DNA of 64,000 nucleotides from Legionella sp. PC1000 (GCF_014109805.1 NZ_CP059400.1:3929001-3993000); one strand, 5' to 3'; positions 54,050-62,661 are shown, numbered from the stretch's first letter. The notes: generated from the letters alone by a model not told the origin. Numbers and translations are program-made.

Positions 54050-54622
54050 TTATCCATACATACGATCCTTCCACTTAATATTGCATCCCATACTGGGTTT
54101 TTGTTCGGGGCTTACTGGTTCTCCAGCAAGAATATTATCCAGGGCATTTTGTAAATGGGAGCCAGTCACTGGTTTGTTGTTCCCAGGTGTTGATTCATCC
54201 AAACAACCACGATAAACACAACGCAAATCTTTATCAAAAATATAAAAATCAGGAGTGCACGCTGCTTGATACGCTAAGGCAACCTCTTGGGACTCGTCGT
54301 ATAAATAAGGAAATGGATAATGAAATACTTCTGCTTCAATCCGCATTTTTTCTGGACCATCTGCGGGATATTTTTCTGCATCATTGGAACTGATCGCCAC
54401 AAATTGAATTCCTTTTTTCTGATATGTTTCAGCCAGGTCTACTATTTTTGTCTGAATGTGTTTCACATAAGGGCAATGATTGCATAAAAACATAATCACC
54501 GTAGCAATGGGTGATTTAATCTGGGCCAGGGAAACCCATTGATCATTGCGAGTATCCACTAAAGTAAAATCAGGTGCCTTACTCCCCAATGGAAGCATAT
54601 TTGATGCAGTTGCTACCATCAT
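54050..54622 (-). CDS. Thioredoxin-fold (AhpC/TSA-redoxin) protein
   Basis: A 190-residue cytosolic protein. LPLGSKAPDFTLVDTRNDQW is the typical redoxin start, and MFLCNHCPYVKH carries a CxxC pair (Cys47, Cys50). AISSNDAEKYPADGPEKM and ACTPDFYIFDKDLRCVYRG with the cis-Pro (TPDF) complete the fold. The family is annotated as thioredoxin family or resA-like without membrane anchor; it probably reduces disulfides or peroxides. ATG 54622 or 54619 may start it (AAGAGG just upstream). It is flanked on both sides by the 53924/54756 repeat, and a truncated copy lies at 51880-51980. Confidence 0.9.
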   Translation of the reverse strand: MMVATASNMLPLGSKAPDFTLVDTRNDQWVSLAQIKSPIATVIMFLCNHCPYVKHIQTKIVDLAETYQKKGIQFVAISSNDAEKYPADGPEKMRIEAEVFHYPFPYLYDESQEVALAYQAACTPDFYIFDKDLRCVYRGCLDESTPGNNKPVTGSHLQNALDNILAGEPVSPEQKPSMGCNIKWKDRMYG

Positions 54623-54755
54623 AACCTCTTATGTTGGTTGTCCTAATACGAAGAACGAATTTTGGTTGACATTGCCATGACATGGTAAACGATAAATTCT
54701 TGGGAATCAAATGGGCATCACTCCTTTCAACAAAAGGTCAATCGAGTATGTGCTC

Positions 54756-54890
54756 GCCATTCTTGACTTCAAGCAAGATGGCCATGGTATAATAGCTTAA
54801 CCCGATAGCAAGAGATTTTAGAACCAATGCTAACAGCATGGGAAGCATCCTGAAGCCGGCGTTGTGCAAGCCCACCTTGAGTGGGAAGCC
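54756..54890. repeat. Intergenic direct repeat, copy 2
   Basis: Same family and orientation as 53924-54045: CGCCATTCTTGACTTCAAGC, GATGGCCATGGTATAAT, GATTTTAGAACC, TGCTAACAGCATG, CCGGCGTTGTGCAAGCCC. It has about 13 extra bases in the middle (CCCGATAGCAAGA). It lies in the 582-bp gap 54623-55204; no coding frame is evident in that gap. Confidence 0.65.
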
Positions 54891-55098
54891 TGAACCGACT
54901 CATCCGCTACCCACTTGAACTCCAGGGTTCATAATCCATGCCTGTCGGGCTATCTTCTCATTCAACTTATCCAAACAATAAGTAGGATTCCCAGCACGCA
55001 TTACTTAAGCTTGCCCCACAAATTGTTCCACAATGTACTCGGCATTAGAAAATTAAAATTCCCTTTAACCAGGCTCTGTTTCCATTAACCTGTCACGG

Positions 55099-55161
55099 CT
55101 ATAAAGCAAAAAATACGTAGGTTAATTCAGTTTTCTATAAGCTTAAGATTGGATAATAAAT
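55099..55161 (+). promoter_or_regulatory. Conserved upstream block of the macrodomain-like gene
   Basis: A 63-bp block starting CTATAAAGC and ending GGATAATAAAT, 43 bases before the ATG at 55205. It matches 57297-57359 upstream of the ADP-ribosyltransferase-like gene base for base in length, with 51 of 63 positions identical by my count. A -10-like GATAAT lies at its end. Shared control of both genes is likely. Confidence 0.55.
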
Positions 55162-55204
55162 GGATAAATAAGTAATGTTTCCATTATGTTAAAAAAGGAC
55201 GATT

Positions 55205-56860
55205 ATGTTTTCAAGAACGATGAATAGATCCCGCATGCCCTATGTACGCCGCCATTCCATGTTTTCTCATAATGTACCCTCTTCTCACGTCCCTAATTTC
55301 AAAGGCAAAGAGCTACACCATGAAACTTTGGAAATAAGAAAGAGATTATTAGATGCTCTAACTCAAGAGCAATCACTAGGCTCAATGTTTAACGCATGGT
55401 TCAACAAACGACCCATAAAAAGCAGTTTATTTGATTTTCGAAAATATTTAACGCAAGACCAGGTTAAATTCGTAAACCTATTGGATGAGAGTTGTTATCA
55501 GCTGATCTTAGAGGAACATTTACCGATACTCGAGAAATTTTATAAAGCAAAACAACAAGAGCACACTTTTCTTGGAAATCTGTATCGTAAAATCACTTTT
55601 GAAGAGATGATATGTCGATTAATCAAAGCACGATATGAGGCTGCATATCAAGACGGTCGGCTGCTTTGTTATCGAGACGGTCATCACGAGTTAATTGAGC
55701 CTCTGCGCCATCTTTCTGATCGCGATAAACTATTAGCTGTTGGCACTCCAGAGGATAAAAGTAAATTATACGAACATTATTTAACCATGGAAGAAAGCGC
55801 ATTATCCCACTTGGTTTCTGCCAATGGTTATTTTTTGCCCATTGAAAATGGAGTACGATATAGAAACAATGGAGTAGTTCCACATTACCGTTCGGGAAAT
55901 GCTCTTCACGAATTAGAACAAGCGCATTTGGGACCAGTATTGATTAATTACGCAGTCGGCCCAGAGCTAAGAAATGGACAAAGTTTACACTATGATGCAT
56001 TAATGTGCTTGGAATATGCTGATGAGAAACCAGGACACCCACATTATGATAGGCGAACGAAAGCGTTAAATCACCATGGTTTTGCGTCTGTGGCCCAAGA
56101 TCTCTATGGGGATGAATACCCGCAAGGACCTAAGCCAAAGGAAGCATGCCAGTTAATTAAATTTAAATTGCCGCAGGGAGAGTATGGCTTTAAAGAGGCT
56201 AATTTCTATGTCAATGCATATAAAACCAGACTGAGACATACTCTGAAACAAACGCTTATGGCAAGCGATCTCTTGATGCCGGAGCCCGGTGTAATCAGAC
56301 TAAAAGGTCTTGGTTTAGGTGCCTTTGGCATTAGTTCATTAGAGAGTATATTAGAATCCTTATATCTGGAAGTCTTGAATGAATTGTTAAGCACGTTGCC
56401 GCTTAAAAAAATTAATAAAGTTGAATTAATTAATTTTCCTTCCTTAATGAAACGCTTCGATATGCATCCAGACGATTTAGATTACTATATGAATTATGGC
56501 AAGGATATGAGTTACCCTGCACAGATAGAGCATCCTCGAATTAAGGTGGTTCAGAAATTGACCCCTTGTTTAAGCAATGCAGAGGAAGCTTATCTGGCGA
56601 CGCAAATATGCGGTGATAGTATTAGCCGTCCTGGAAATGAAGGCGCGATAGGGTTGCCGCCCCATAGCAGCGATGAAGCATCTATGTATTATTCTTTAGC
56701 AGGAATGAATTCCATGCGGGAACAAACCAATGTACCGAATGAAGAATTAGTAGGTAAAATTATTGTTACAGATGGTGTACATTGCACAAAATTAGTGGAT
56801 AAGCTAGAAGGTGAGCTAAGCCCATCCTCAAACTCCTCTATAAATCCTTCCCCTATTTAA
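55205..56860 (+). CDS. Macrodomain-like protein, effector candidate, 551 aa
   Basis: The C-terminal half resembles a macrodomain-type fold. YVNAYKTRLRHTLKQTL and VIRLKGLGLGAFG (366-375 carry the Gly-rich loop) lead to LYLEVLNELLSTLP, INKVELINFPS and GDSISRPGNEG (476-480 PGNEG) with HSSDEAS (488-492). The GLGLG and S-x-PGNE...SDEA pieces are like those in orphan macrodomain/PARG-like proteins of protists and bacteria, from memory. The N-terminal 200 residues are helical and unassigned. The first 35 residues are Arg-rich with no acidic residue (MFSRTMNRSRMPYVRRHSMF), like a mitochondrial presequence. AAGGA precedes the ATG by five bases. It may bind or hydrolyse ADP-ribose, a natural partner for the next large gene. 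Confidence 0.7.
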   Translation: MFSRTMNRSRMPYVRRHSMFSHNVPSSHVPNFKGKELHHETLEIRKRLLDALTQEQSLGSMFNAWFNKRPIKSSLFDFRKYLTQDQVKFVNLLDESCYQLILEEHLPILEKFYKAKQQEHTFLGNLYRKITFEEMICRLIKARYEAAYQDGRLLCYRDGHHELIEPLRHLSDRDKLLAVGTPEDKSKLYEHYLTMEESALSHLVSANGYFLPIENGVRYRNNGVVPHYRSGNALHELEQAHLGPVLINYAVGPELRNGQSLHYDALMCLEYADEKPGHPHYDRRTKALNHHGFASVAQDLYGDEYPQGPKPKEACQLIKFKLPQGEYGFKEANFYVNAYKTRLRHTLKQTLMASDLLMPEPGVIRLKGLGLGAFGISSLESILESLYLEVLNELLSTLPLKKINKVELINFPSLMKRFDMHPDDLDYYMNYGKDMSYPAQIEHPRIKVVQKLTPCLSNAEEAYLATQICGDSISRPGNEGAIGLPPHSSDEASMYYSLAGMNSMREQTNVPNEELVGKIIVTDGVHCTKLVDKLEGELSPSSNSSINPSPI

Positions 56861-56900
56861 CTGCTGTCTCTTGAGCACATCTCTGCCCCCGGCTTGTCCC

Positions 56901-56935
56901 TGAGAGATGGTCACAAAAAGTGACCATCTCTCAGG
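56901..56935 (+). terminator. Strong hairpin downstream of the macrodomain-like gene
   Basis: CTGAGAGATGGTCAC (56901-56915), loop AAAAA, then its exact reverse complement (56921-56935): a 15-bp perfect stem 40 bases after the stop codon. No T-run follows, so it may act as an RNA-stabilising end or be part of the repeat that starts directly after it, not a classic terminator. Confidence 0.45.
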
Positions 56936-57045
56936 CATAAAGCGCGGTACGTAGAGAAATTTAAAGCAGTACGTAGAGAAACTTAAGTGGTACATGAAAA
57001 ATTTAAAAAACTGACGATCGTTCAGGGCTTGTCCGCGGGATCCAG
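56936..57045 (+). repeat. Composite intergenic repeat, copy 2
   Basis: The 110-bp unit runs GCATAAAGCGCGGTACGTAG, AAAGCAGTACGTAGAGAA, TTAAGTGGTACATG, ACTGACGATCGTTCAGGGC to CTTGTCCGCGGGATCCAG. It is the inverted counterpart of 41964-42086. It is followed by another palindromic piece (GGATCCCGCGGACAAGCCGG, about 57061-57080) and CTGGTTTTTCAGCGATGTAG, which resembles about 329-350. These fill most of the 554-bp gap 56861-57414. Confidence 0.75.
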
Positions 57046-57296
57046 TAGCTAAGAGCCTCTGGATCCCGCGGACAAGCCGGGGGTGGACTGGTTTTTCAGC
57101 GATGTAGAGAAGATTCGATTTAACTTAGGGAAATATCTGAACTTATTTGGTCCCTGTCACCTGTGTAAGCAGGGATCCATTTACAATGGTACATATCAAA
57201 AATGACTCAAGCTGCTGGCAAAGAATTACAAGTCAATCCCCGTATTAATGCAAAATTAACCCTTTCATTCGATCGTTAAATCGTCGTTCTTTACCC

Positions 57297-57359
57297 CTAT
57301 AAAGTAAAAAATGCGTAGATCAATTCAAGTCCCTATAAGCTTTGTACTGGATAATAAAT
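57297..57359 (+). promoter_or_regulatory. Conserved upstream block of the ADP-ribosyltransferase-like gene
   Basis: Equivalent of 55099-55161: CTATAAAGTAAAAAATGCG, CAATTCA, CTATAAGCTT and GGATAATAAAT at the same spacings, 55 bases before the ATG at 57415. The retention of blocks rather than scattered bases suggests regulatory selection or recent duplication. Confidence 0.55.
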
Positions 57360-57414
57360 ATACAGATTTAAACAATATAAATCTTAATATTTAAGCAATT
57401 ATAGGAGAAGTAGT

Positions 57415-58866
57415 ATGTTAGCTCGCTTTTTTTTACCCGTTAGACAAATGGGTCGACGTATAAGTCCGCGTAGTCACTTTTTTAGACCTAATACACGAAT
57501 TGAAGGTTTTGATGAACGTTGGTGTAATGAGACAGAAGCCCTTTTACGATGTTATAATATGGAGCACGGGCTTCATCAGAGAAGTATTTCATATTCTCCC
57601 ACTTCTGAATCCGAATCCGTACCTATTGCATCTGAACCTGGTCAGGCTGCATTTCGTGGATATCCTCTCCTCAACCTTTTTTTGAGTAGACAAGCAACAG
57701 ACGGAGGTATATTTACTATCCCCACGTCACTCTCGGAGAAAGTGAAACCTCATCAAGATACTTTTAATATGTCTGAATATGCGAACGAGAGGGAACATGA
57801 AGCTCTTGTGCATTTAACTGGCCTCACTGAATATAGATCATTCACTCAATCCATCCCGGTTGCGTTAGCTTTCGGATTGTCTAAAGGTCCTGAAAATGGA
57901 GCTGTCGTTTTAGAACATTGGGCTAGCCAAGGAACTGCTTTATTAGCACCTTTATACGGGCCTGCATCGAAACTGGATTTTAATCAAGTGTATGGTCTAT
58001 TGTATCAGCAAGAAGTTGCAGGTCCAATGCTTCCTTTCGGGCGACAAAAATGCACAACCATATTTTACAAAAAAGATGGTTGTCTCAATCCAGAAGCTGG
58101 CTTTAACATAATGTCACCTTTTAATTTGGATATGAATCAATTTTTGCAAGCCAATGGTGATCCAACTGCAGTAAGAATGATCCATGAATATGACCGAAAG
58201 GCACTTCAAGCATCAATCGAGTTCAGCGAACGCTATAGAGAGTTACTCGAGGGGCAAAGGAACAATGTGGGTAGGGATGAATTGTGTGTCCTCCATGAAC
58301 GAGCGCATTGCGCCTTTCAAAAACTGCTGAACGTGGAAGAACAGTTTAGAAAATATATCGCTTCCAGCATAAAAATGCAGCAAGCACAAGGCAACTGTTT
58401 AATGACTCAAGTAGTTCCTCCTTCTGATGTATGCTTAAATGGTGGGCTCCGTTGGTACATGAGTGCACTATGCTATGCTAAAGGGAAATATTTTACCCCT
58501 GGAGACAACGAGTGTTCATTAGACGCAAAACAAGGTGATTTTATTTTAAGGTTACCTCAACAATCAGGAACTTGTGTTACAAAAACGTTCAGTATAGAAG
58601 AAGCGCTTGCTATTTTACCTCATATAATGTTCCCTGCTTTTGATTTGCTCTCTCCAGATGGTCGCTTTGATATCAATGAAGAGTTGCCTGCTCCTATAAA
58701 GCAATTACTCATTACTTCATTTATTTCACAGCTTATCCACAAAAAAGATCCGCACGTAGGTAATCTCAGATTTGAAATACCAAATGCATGTGAGGTTCGT
58801 AGTTTATGTGAACATGAAATTAATGATGCCCAATTAACCAGTCAAGGATACTACAGTTATGGATAA
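57415..58866 (+). CDS. Putative ADP-ribosyltransferase (R-S-E class), effector candidate, 483 aa
   Basis: Three motifs line up in the order of the R-S-E ADP-ribosyltransferase fold. Arg81 lies in AAFRGYPLLN. A Ser-Thr-x-Ser-like strand lies in EYRSFTQSIPVALAFG (Ser142-Ser146, followed by the typical ALAFG helix). Gln198-x-Glu200 lies in GLLYQQEVAGPML. The Q-x-E form is seen in enzymes that modify Asn, Gln or Cys (C3-like), while E-x-E modifies Arg. The C-terminal 250 residues are unassigned, helical, with several His/Cys and LPHIMFPAFDLLSPDGRFD. The N-terminus (MLARFFLPVRQMGRRISPRS) is Arg-rich without acids, like a mitochondrial presequence. AGGAG is seven bases upstream. The next small gene overlaps its end by eight bases. 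No search was run, so the ART call is by motif only. Confidence 0.68.
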   Translation: MLARFFLPVRQMGRRISPRSHFFRPNTRIEGFDERWCNETEALLRCYNMEHGLHQRSISYSPTSESESVPIASEPGQAAFRGYPLLNLFLSRQATDGGIFTIPTSLSEKVKPHQDTFNMSEYANEREHEALVHLTGLTEYRSFTQSIPVALAFGLSKGPENGAVVLEHWASQGTALLAPLYGPASKLDFNQVYGLLYQQEVAGPMLPFGRQKCTTIFYKKDGCLNPEAGFNIMSPFNLDMNQFLQANGDPTAVRMIHEYDRKALQASIEFSERYRELLEGQRNNVGRDELCVLHERAHCAFQKLLNVEEQFRKYIASSIKMQQAQGNCLMTQVVPPSDVCLNGGLRWYMSALCYAKGKYFTPGDNECSLDAKQGDFILRLPQQSGTCVTKTFSIEEALAILPHIMFPAFDLLSPDGRFDINEELPAPIKQLLITSFISQLIHKKDPHVGNLRFEIPNACEVRSLCEHEINDAQLTSQGYYSYG

Positions 58867-59152
58867 GTCGATTTTAACACAGATACTTAATGAGAAAGCG
58901 AACCCAGGTACAGTTTGTAGATTAAAAAGCTCCTTTGAGTGTCTGGAGAAAGCACAACATTATATGGATAGTGCGAATGCCGTACCAGGATTAATTGGGT
59001 ATTTACTGCCCAGGTTAATAAAAGGGCAGGTACACTATAATGTACAATTAATGTTATACAATCAATTCGATAAAAAGCAATTTAAGGATTTTATAGAGAC
59101 GTTTGAAAATGTTGAAATAATACCAACATCTTCTTGTGAACAGGAACAATAA
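58859..59152 (+). CDS. Small protein coupled to the ART-like gene, 97 aa
   Basis: Not recognised. Starts at ATG 58859 inside the end of the previous gene (8-base overlap) with AAGGA ten bases upstream, so translation is likely coupled. Composition is helical and mildly charged (LTQILNEKANPGTVCRL, SSFECLEKAQHYMDSANAV, FDKKQFKDFIETFENVEII). A small co-translated protein next to a toxin-like enzyme could be a chaperone, inhibitor or immunity factor; nothing in the sequence decides this. A strong terminator follows 11 bases after the stop. Confidence 0.7.
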   Translation: MDKSILTQILNEKANPGTVCRLKSSFECLEKAQHYMDSANAVPGLIGYLLPRLIKGQVHYNVQLMLYNQFDKKQFKDFIETFENVEIIPTSSCEQEQ

Positions 59153-59163
59153 GTTGAATGACC

Positions 59164-59198
59164 AAAGCATAAATCACAATAAATGGGATTTATGCTTT
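59164..59198 (+). terminator. Rho-independent terminator after the ART-like operon
   Basis: AAAGCATAAATC (59164-59175) pairs perfectly with GATTTATGCTTT (59187-59198), a 12-bp stem with an 11-nt loop, and is followed by TCTCTTCTTCC. It ends the 57415-59152 transcript. Confidence 0.75.
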
Positions 59199-59240
59199 TC
59201 TCTTCTTCCAGGATCGATTGTCATTAAAACTCTACAACCT

Positions 59241-59266
59241 GTTTCCTCTTTCTTTAGAGAGGAAAC
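59241..59266 (-). terminator. Hairpin downstream of uvrB, possible terminator
   Basis: GTTTCCTCT (59241-59249) pairs with AGAGGAAAC (59258-59266), a perfect 9-bp stem 44 bases beyond the uvrB stop on the minus strand. The T-tract after it on that strand is poor (TTTT at about 12 bases), so confidence is moderate. Confidence 0.45.
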
Positions 59267-59309
59267 AACTTCTCTACCAGTTTATATGATCCATTACTGG
59301 CCTATTAGG

Positions 59310-61301
59310 TTATCTGTTTATTAATTGCTCTTTTAATAAAAGATACTCATCTCGAACCTTGGCTGCCGCTTCAAACTCCATATTTTTTGCATGCAAATAC
59401 ATTTGTTTTTCCAATGTATTAATGTGTTTCACTAATTCCTGTGTTGACCAATGTACGTATTCCGGGCTTGGTTCGGCAACTGCAGCATTACGTTTTCCGT
59501 GATAAGCACCTTCCATGATATCGCTTATGGACTTATTAATCCCTTTGGGTGTGATTCCATGTGCTTCGTTAAATGCTTTTTGCTTCTCACGTCTTCGGTC
59601 AGTCTCCTCCAAGGCTCTTTGCATGGAGCCAGTCATCTTATCAGCATAAAGAATGGCACGTCCTTTCATGTTACGTGCTGCACGCCCTATAGTTTGGATC
59701 AAAGAACGGTCGGAACGTAAAAAACCCTCTTTATCTGCATCAAGAATAGCAACTAAGGAGACTTCTGGCATATCCAAACCTTCACGTAACAAATTGATCC
59801 CCACCAAAACATCAAAGACTCCCAGACGCAGATCACGAATAATTTCAACCCGCTCAACAGTATCGATATCCGAATGCAAATAGCGTACTTTAATGCCATG
59901 TTCATTCAAATAGTCGGTTAAATCCTCTGCCATTCGTTTCGTTAAAGTGGTCACTAAAACTCGTCCATTTTGTTGGCTCACGTAACGAATTTCTGACATT
60001 AAATCATCGACCTGGGTGCGTACAGGTCGAATTTCTACTTCCGGGTCGACAAGACCTGTGGGACGCACTACCTGTTCGGCTATATTATCAGAATGTTCTT
60101 GCTCATAAGGACCTGGGGTTGCTGAAATGTAGATCGTTTGTGGCGAACGCCCTTCAAACTCTTCAAAGCGTAACGGCCGGTTATCCAAAGCCGAAGGAAG
60201 CCTAAAACCGTACTGAACCAATGTTTCCTTGCGGGAGCGGTCCCCTCGGTACATCCCACCAATTTGGGGGACAGTGACATGGGATTCATCAATAATCAGC
60301 AATGCTTCATCTGGCAAATAGTCAAATAAAGTTGGAGGGGGTTCACCCGCCTCACGCGCCGATAAATAACGGGAATAGTTTTCAATGCCCGAGCAATAAC
60401 CCAACTCCAGCATCATTTCCATATCAAAAACAGTCCGTTGCTCTAAACGCTGTGCTTCGACTAATTTATTCTGCTCCTTAAACTCAGCCAGGCGCTCTTG
60501 CAATTCTTCTTTGACCCAATCTACAGTTTGCAAAATACGATCACGTGGTGTCACGTAATGGGTTTTAGGAAAAATAGTGATCCGGGGTACACGTCGCAGA
60601 ATTTCCCCAGTAAGTGGGTCAAACTGAGCAATGTTTTCCACCTCGTCATCAAATAATTCGATGCGTATTGCATCTCGCTCCGAGTCGGCAGGAAAAATAT
60701 CAATAATATCTCCATGCACGCGAAACTGGCCACGCTCCAGGGATAAGTTACTGCGAGTGTACTGCATTTCAGCAAGTCGTCTTAAAATTTTACGCTGATC
60801 GGATTGTTCTCCACGGGAAAGATGTAATACCATACGTAAATAGGAATCAGGATCACCCAAACCATAAATGGCAGAAACTGTTGCGACAATAATCGCATCT
60901 TTACGTTCAATTAAGGCTTTGGTTGCAGACAAACGCATCTGTTCTATGTGCTCATTGATGGATGAATCTTTTTCAATAAAAGTATCCGAAGCAGGCACAT
61001 AAGCTTCTGGCTGATAATAATCATAGTAGGAAACGAAATATTCCACCGCATTGTCAGGGAAATATGCTTTAAATTCGCCATAAAGTTGAGCAGCAAGCGT
61101 TTTGTTGGGAGCCATGATCAAAGCGGGACGGCGCATGGCTTGAATAACATGTGCTATAGTAAAAGTCTTGCCCGAACCAGTAACCCCTAAAAGGGTTTGT
61201 TTGGATAAACCTGATTTCAGGCCGTCAATTAATGAGGCTATGGCGGTCGGCTGGTCGCCAGCGGGCTTATAATCGGCATATATTTTAAATAAATCTTTCA
61301 T
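59310..61301 (-). CDS. uvrB: Excinuclease ABC subunit UvrB
   Basis: A full-length (663 aa) DNA damage-recognition helicase of nucleotide excision repair, working with UvrA and UvrC. Walker A is [16 protein letters not shown] (about 38-53), the damage-binding beta-hairpin has [14 protein letters not shown], the DEAD-like box is [12 protein letters not shown], and motif VI is [12 protein letters not shown]. The C-terminal UVR motif ([19 protein letters not shown]) contacts UvrC. No SOS box could be recognised in the 31-bp gap to the divergent aminotransferase gene. All key residues appear intact. Confidence 0.97.
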   Translation of the reverse strand: MKDLFKIYADYKPAGDQPTAIASLIDGLKSGLSKQTLLGVTGSGKTFTIAHVIQAMRRPALIMAPNKTLAAQLYGEFKAYFPDNAVEYFVSYYDYYQPEAYVPASDTFIEKDSSINEHIEQMRLSATKALIERKDAIIVATVSAIYGLGDPDSYLRMVLHLSRGEQSDQRKILRRLAEMQYTRSNLSLERGQFRVHGDIIDIFPADSERDAIRIELFDDEVENIAQFDPLTGEILRRVPRITIFPKTHYVTPRDRILQTVDWVKEELQERLAEFKEQNKLVEAQRLEQRTVFDMEMMLELGYCSGIENYSRYLSAREAGEPPPTLFDYLPDEALLIIDESHVTVPQIGGMYRGDRSRKETLVQYGFRLPSALDNRPLRFEEFEGRSPQTIYISATPGPYEQEHSDNIAEQVVRPTGLVDPEVEIRPVRTQVDDLMSEIRYVSQQNGRVLVTTLTKRMAEDLTDYLNEHGIKVRYLHSDIDTVERVEIIRDLRLGVFDVLVGINLLREGLDMPEVSLVAILDADKEGFLRSDRSLIQTIGRAARNMKGRAILYADKMTGSMQRALEETDRRREKQKAFNEAHGITPKGINKSISDIMEGAYHGKRNAAVAEPSPEYVHWSTQELVKHINTLEKQMYLHAKNMEFEAAAKVRDEYLLLKEQLINR

Positions 61302-61332
61302 ATCTTATTAGTATATCTCACAGGAGCAACAA

Positions 61333-62511
61333 ATGGATATCGCATTAGCAAAACGCGTGCAAAAAGTTAAGCCTTCACCTACTTTGGCTGTAGCAGCAAA
61401 GGCTACCCAAATGCGTGCTCAAGGGCATGATGTCATTAATCTGGGTACTGGTGAACCTGATTTTGACACACCCAATTACATTAAAGAAGCGGCTATCGCT
61501 GCCATTAATCAAGGCTACACCAAGTATACAGCTGTTGATGGCATACCCGAGCTTAAAGAAGCCGTTAAAAATAAATTCAAAAAAGATAATGGTCTTGATT
61601 ATCAAGCCAATCAAATTTTAGTTTCAGTGGGCGGCAAACAAAGCTGTTACAATCTCTGCCAAGCCCTGCTTAATCCAGGTGATGAAGTGATTATTCCTGC
61701 GCCATACTGGGTTTCTTACCCCGATATGGTCTTATTGGCTGATGCAATACCGGTGATTATTTCTACAACCCCAGCACAACGTTATAAAATCAATGCGCAA
61801 CAACTCGAAGAAGCAATCACCCCCAAAACGCGCATGATCTTTTTAAATAGTCCTTCCAATCCATCAGGGGTAGCGTACACCCTAGATGAATTAAAGGCTT
61901 TAGGTGAAGTCTTAAAAAAACATCCACAGATTGTTATTGCTACCGATGATATGTACGAACATATTCTCTGGAGCCAACCCTTTGCTAACATTCTTAATGC
62001 ATGTCCCGAACTATATGACCGAACCATTGTCTTAAATGGTGTCTCCAAAGCGTATGCCATGACCGGTTGGCGCATCGGTTATGCAGCAGGCCCCGCTCCA
62101 TTAATGAATGCGATGAAAACCATCCAGTCTCAATCGACCTCAAATCCTTGTTCCATCGCCCAAAGAGCAGCTGTAGCCGCACTAACAGGCGGCAATGAGA
62201 GTGTCATAGAAATGGTAAAAGCCTTTCGTCAAAGACATGACTTTGTGGCCTCCCGATTGCAAGAAATCTCTGGAGTAGAGGTAATTCCTGCCGATGGTAC
62301 TTTTTATATTTTCCCAAGTGTTCAAGCAATCATAGAAAAGCGTGGCTATGCCAATGACCTTGAGTTTTCCGAAAAGCTGTTAGTCGAAGCCGGCGTTGCT
62401 TTAGTACCCGGATCTGCATTTGGCAATGAAGGCTGCATTCGTTTATCCTTCGCAACCAGTATGGAAACATTACAAGATGCCCTGAACCGCCTACAACGTT
62501 TTTGCAGTTAA
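61333..62511 (+). CDS. Class I aspartate/aromatic-type aminotransferase (PLP fold type I)
   Basis: A 392-residue enzyme of the subgroup I-gamma type found in Thermus and Rhizobium AspAT. Lys239 in LNGVSKAYAMTGWRIGYAAG binds PLP. Supporting motifs are INLGTGEPDFDTP, NSPSNPSGVAYT (phosphate and PLP-ring contacts), ATDDMYEHILW and the substrate-carboxylate Arg in GCIRLSFATS. It probably transaminates aspartate with 2-oxoglutarate, perhaps also prephenate; exact specificity is not visible. CAGGAG lies seven bases before the ATG. Divergent from uvrB. A loose hairpin at 62521-62553 (GGATACCTT with AAGGTGTCC) follows the stop. Confidence 0.93.
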   Translation: MDIALAKRVQKVKPSPTLAVAAKATQMRAQGHDVINLGTGEPDFDTPNYIKEAAIAAINQGYTKYTAVDGIPELKEAVKNKFKKDNGLDYQANQILVSVGGKQSCYNLCQALLNPGDEVIIPAPYWVSYPDMVLLADAIPVIISTTPAQRYKINAQQLEEAITPKTRMIFLNSPSNPSGVAYTLDELKALGEVLKKHPQIVIATDDMYEHILWSQPFANILNACPELYDRTIVLNGVSKAYAMTGWRIGYAAGPAPLMNAMKTIQSQSTSNPCSIAQRAAVAALTGGNESVIEMVKAFRQRHDFVASRLQEISGVEVIPADGTFYIFPSVQAIIEKRGYANDLEFSEKLLVEAGVALVPGSAFGNEGCIRLSFATSMETLQDALNRLQRFCS

Positions 62512-62621
62512 AAGAAGCAAGGATACCTTCTCTTTTTAGAAGAAAAGGTGTCCATTAGAAGCGATAGCGAATAAGATACCCCTAAATAAACCAGATTTTA
62601 AAAAATTATTAGTAAATCTAC

Positions 62622-62650
62622 TTGACCCTCAATCAGAATCGTTTTAAGAT
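62622..62650 (+). promoter_or_regulatory. Promoter of tRNA-Asn
   Basis: TTGACC (62622-62627), a 17-bp spacer and TAAGAT (62645-62650), each one or two changes from consensus. Transcription would begin about five bases before the mature tRNA 5' end. The stretch TTCCGACCC between -10 and tRNA is moderately GC-rich but not a clear stringent discriminator. Confidence 0.65.
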
Positions 62651-62661
62651 TCCGACCCTAT

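Noticed and set aside
53924..54890. Two direct repeats around the redoxin gene as an insertion sequence
   Set aside because: No transposase, no terminal inverted repeats and no target duplication were seen; called an intergenic repeat.
59136..59324. Plus-strand frame of 62 codons downstream of the 97-aa gene
   Set aside because: It runs through the terminator hairpin and lacks a ribosome-binding site.
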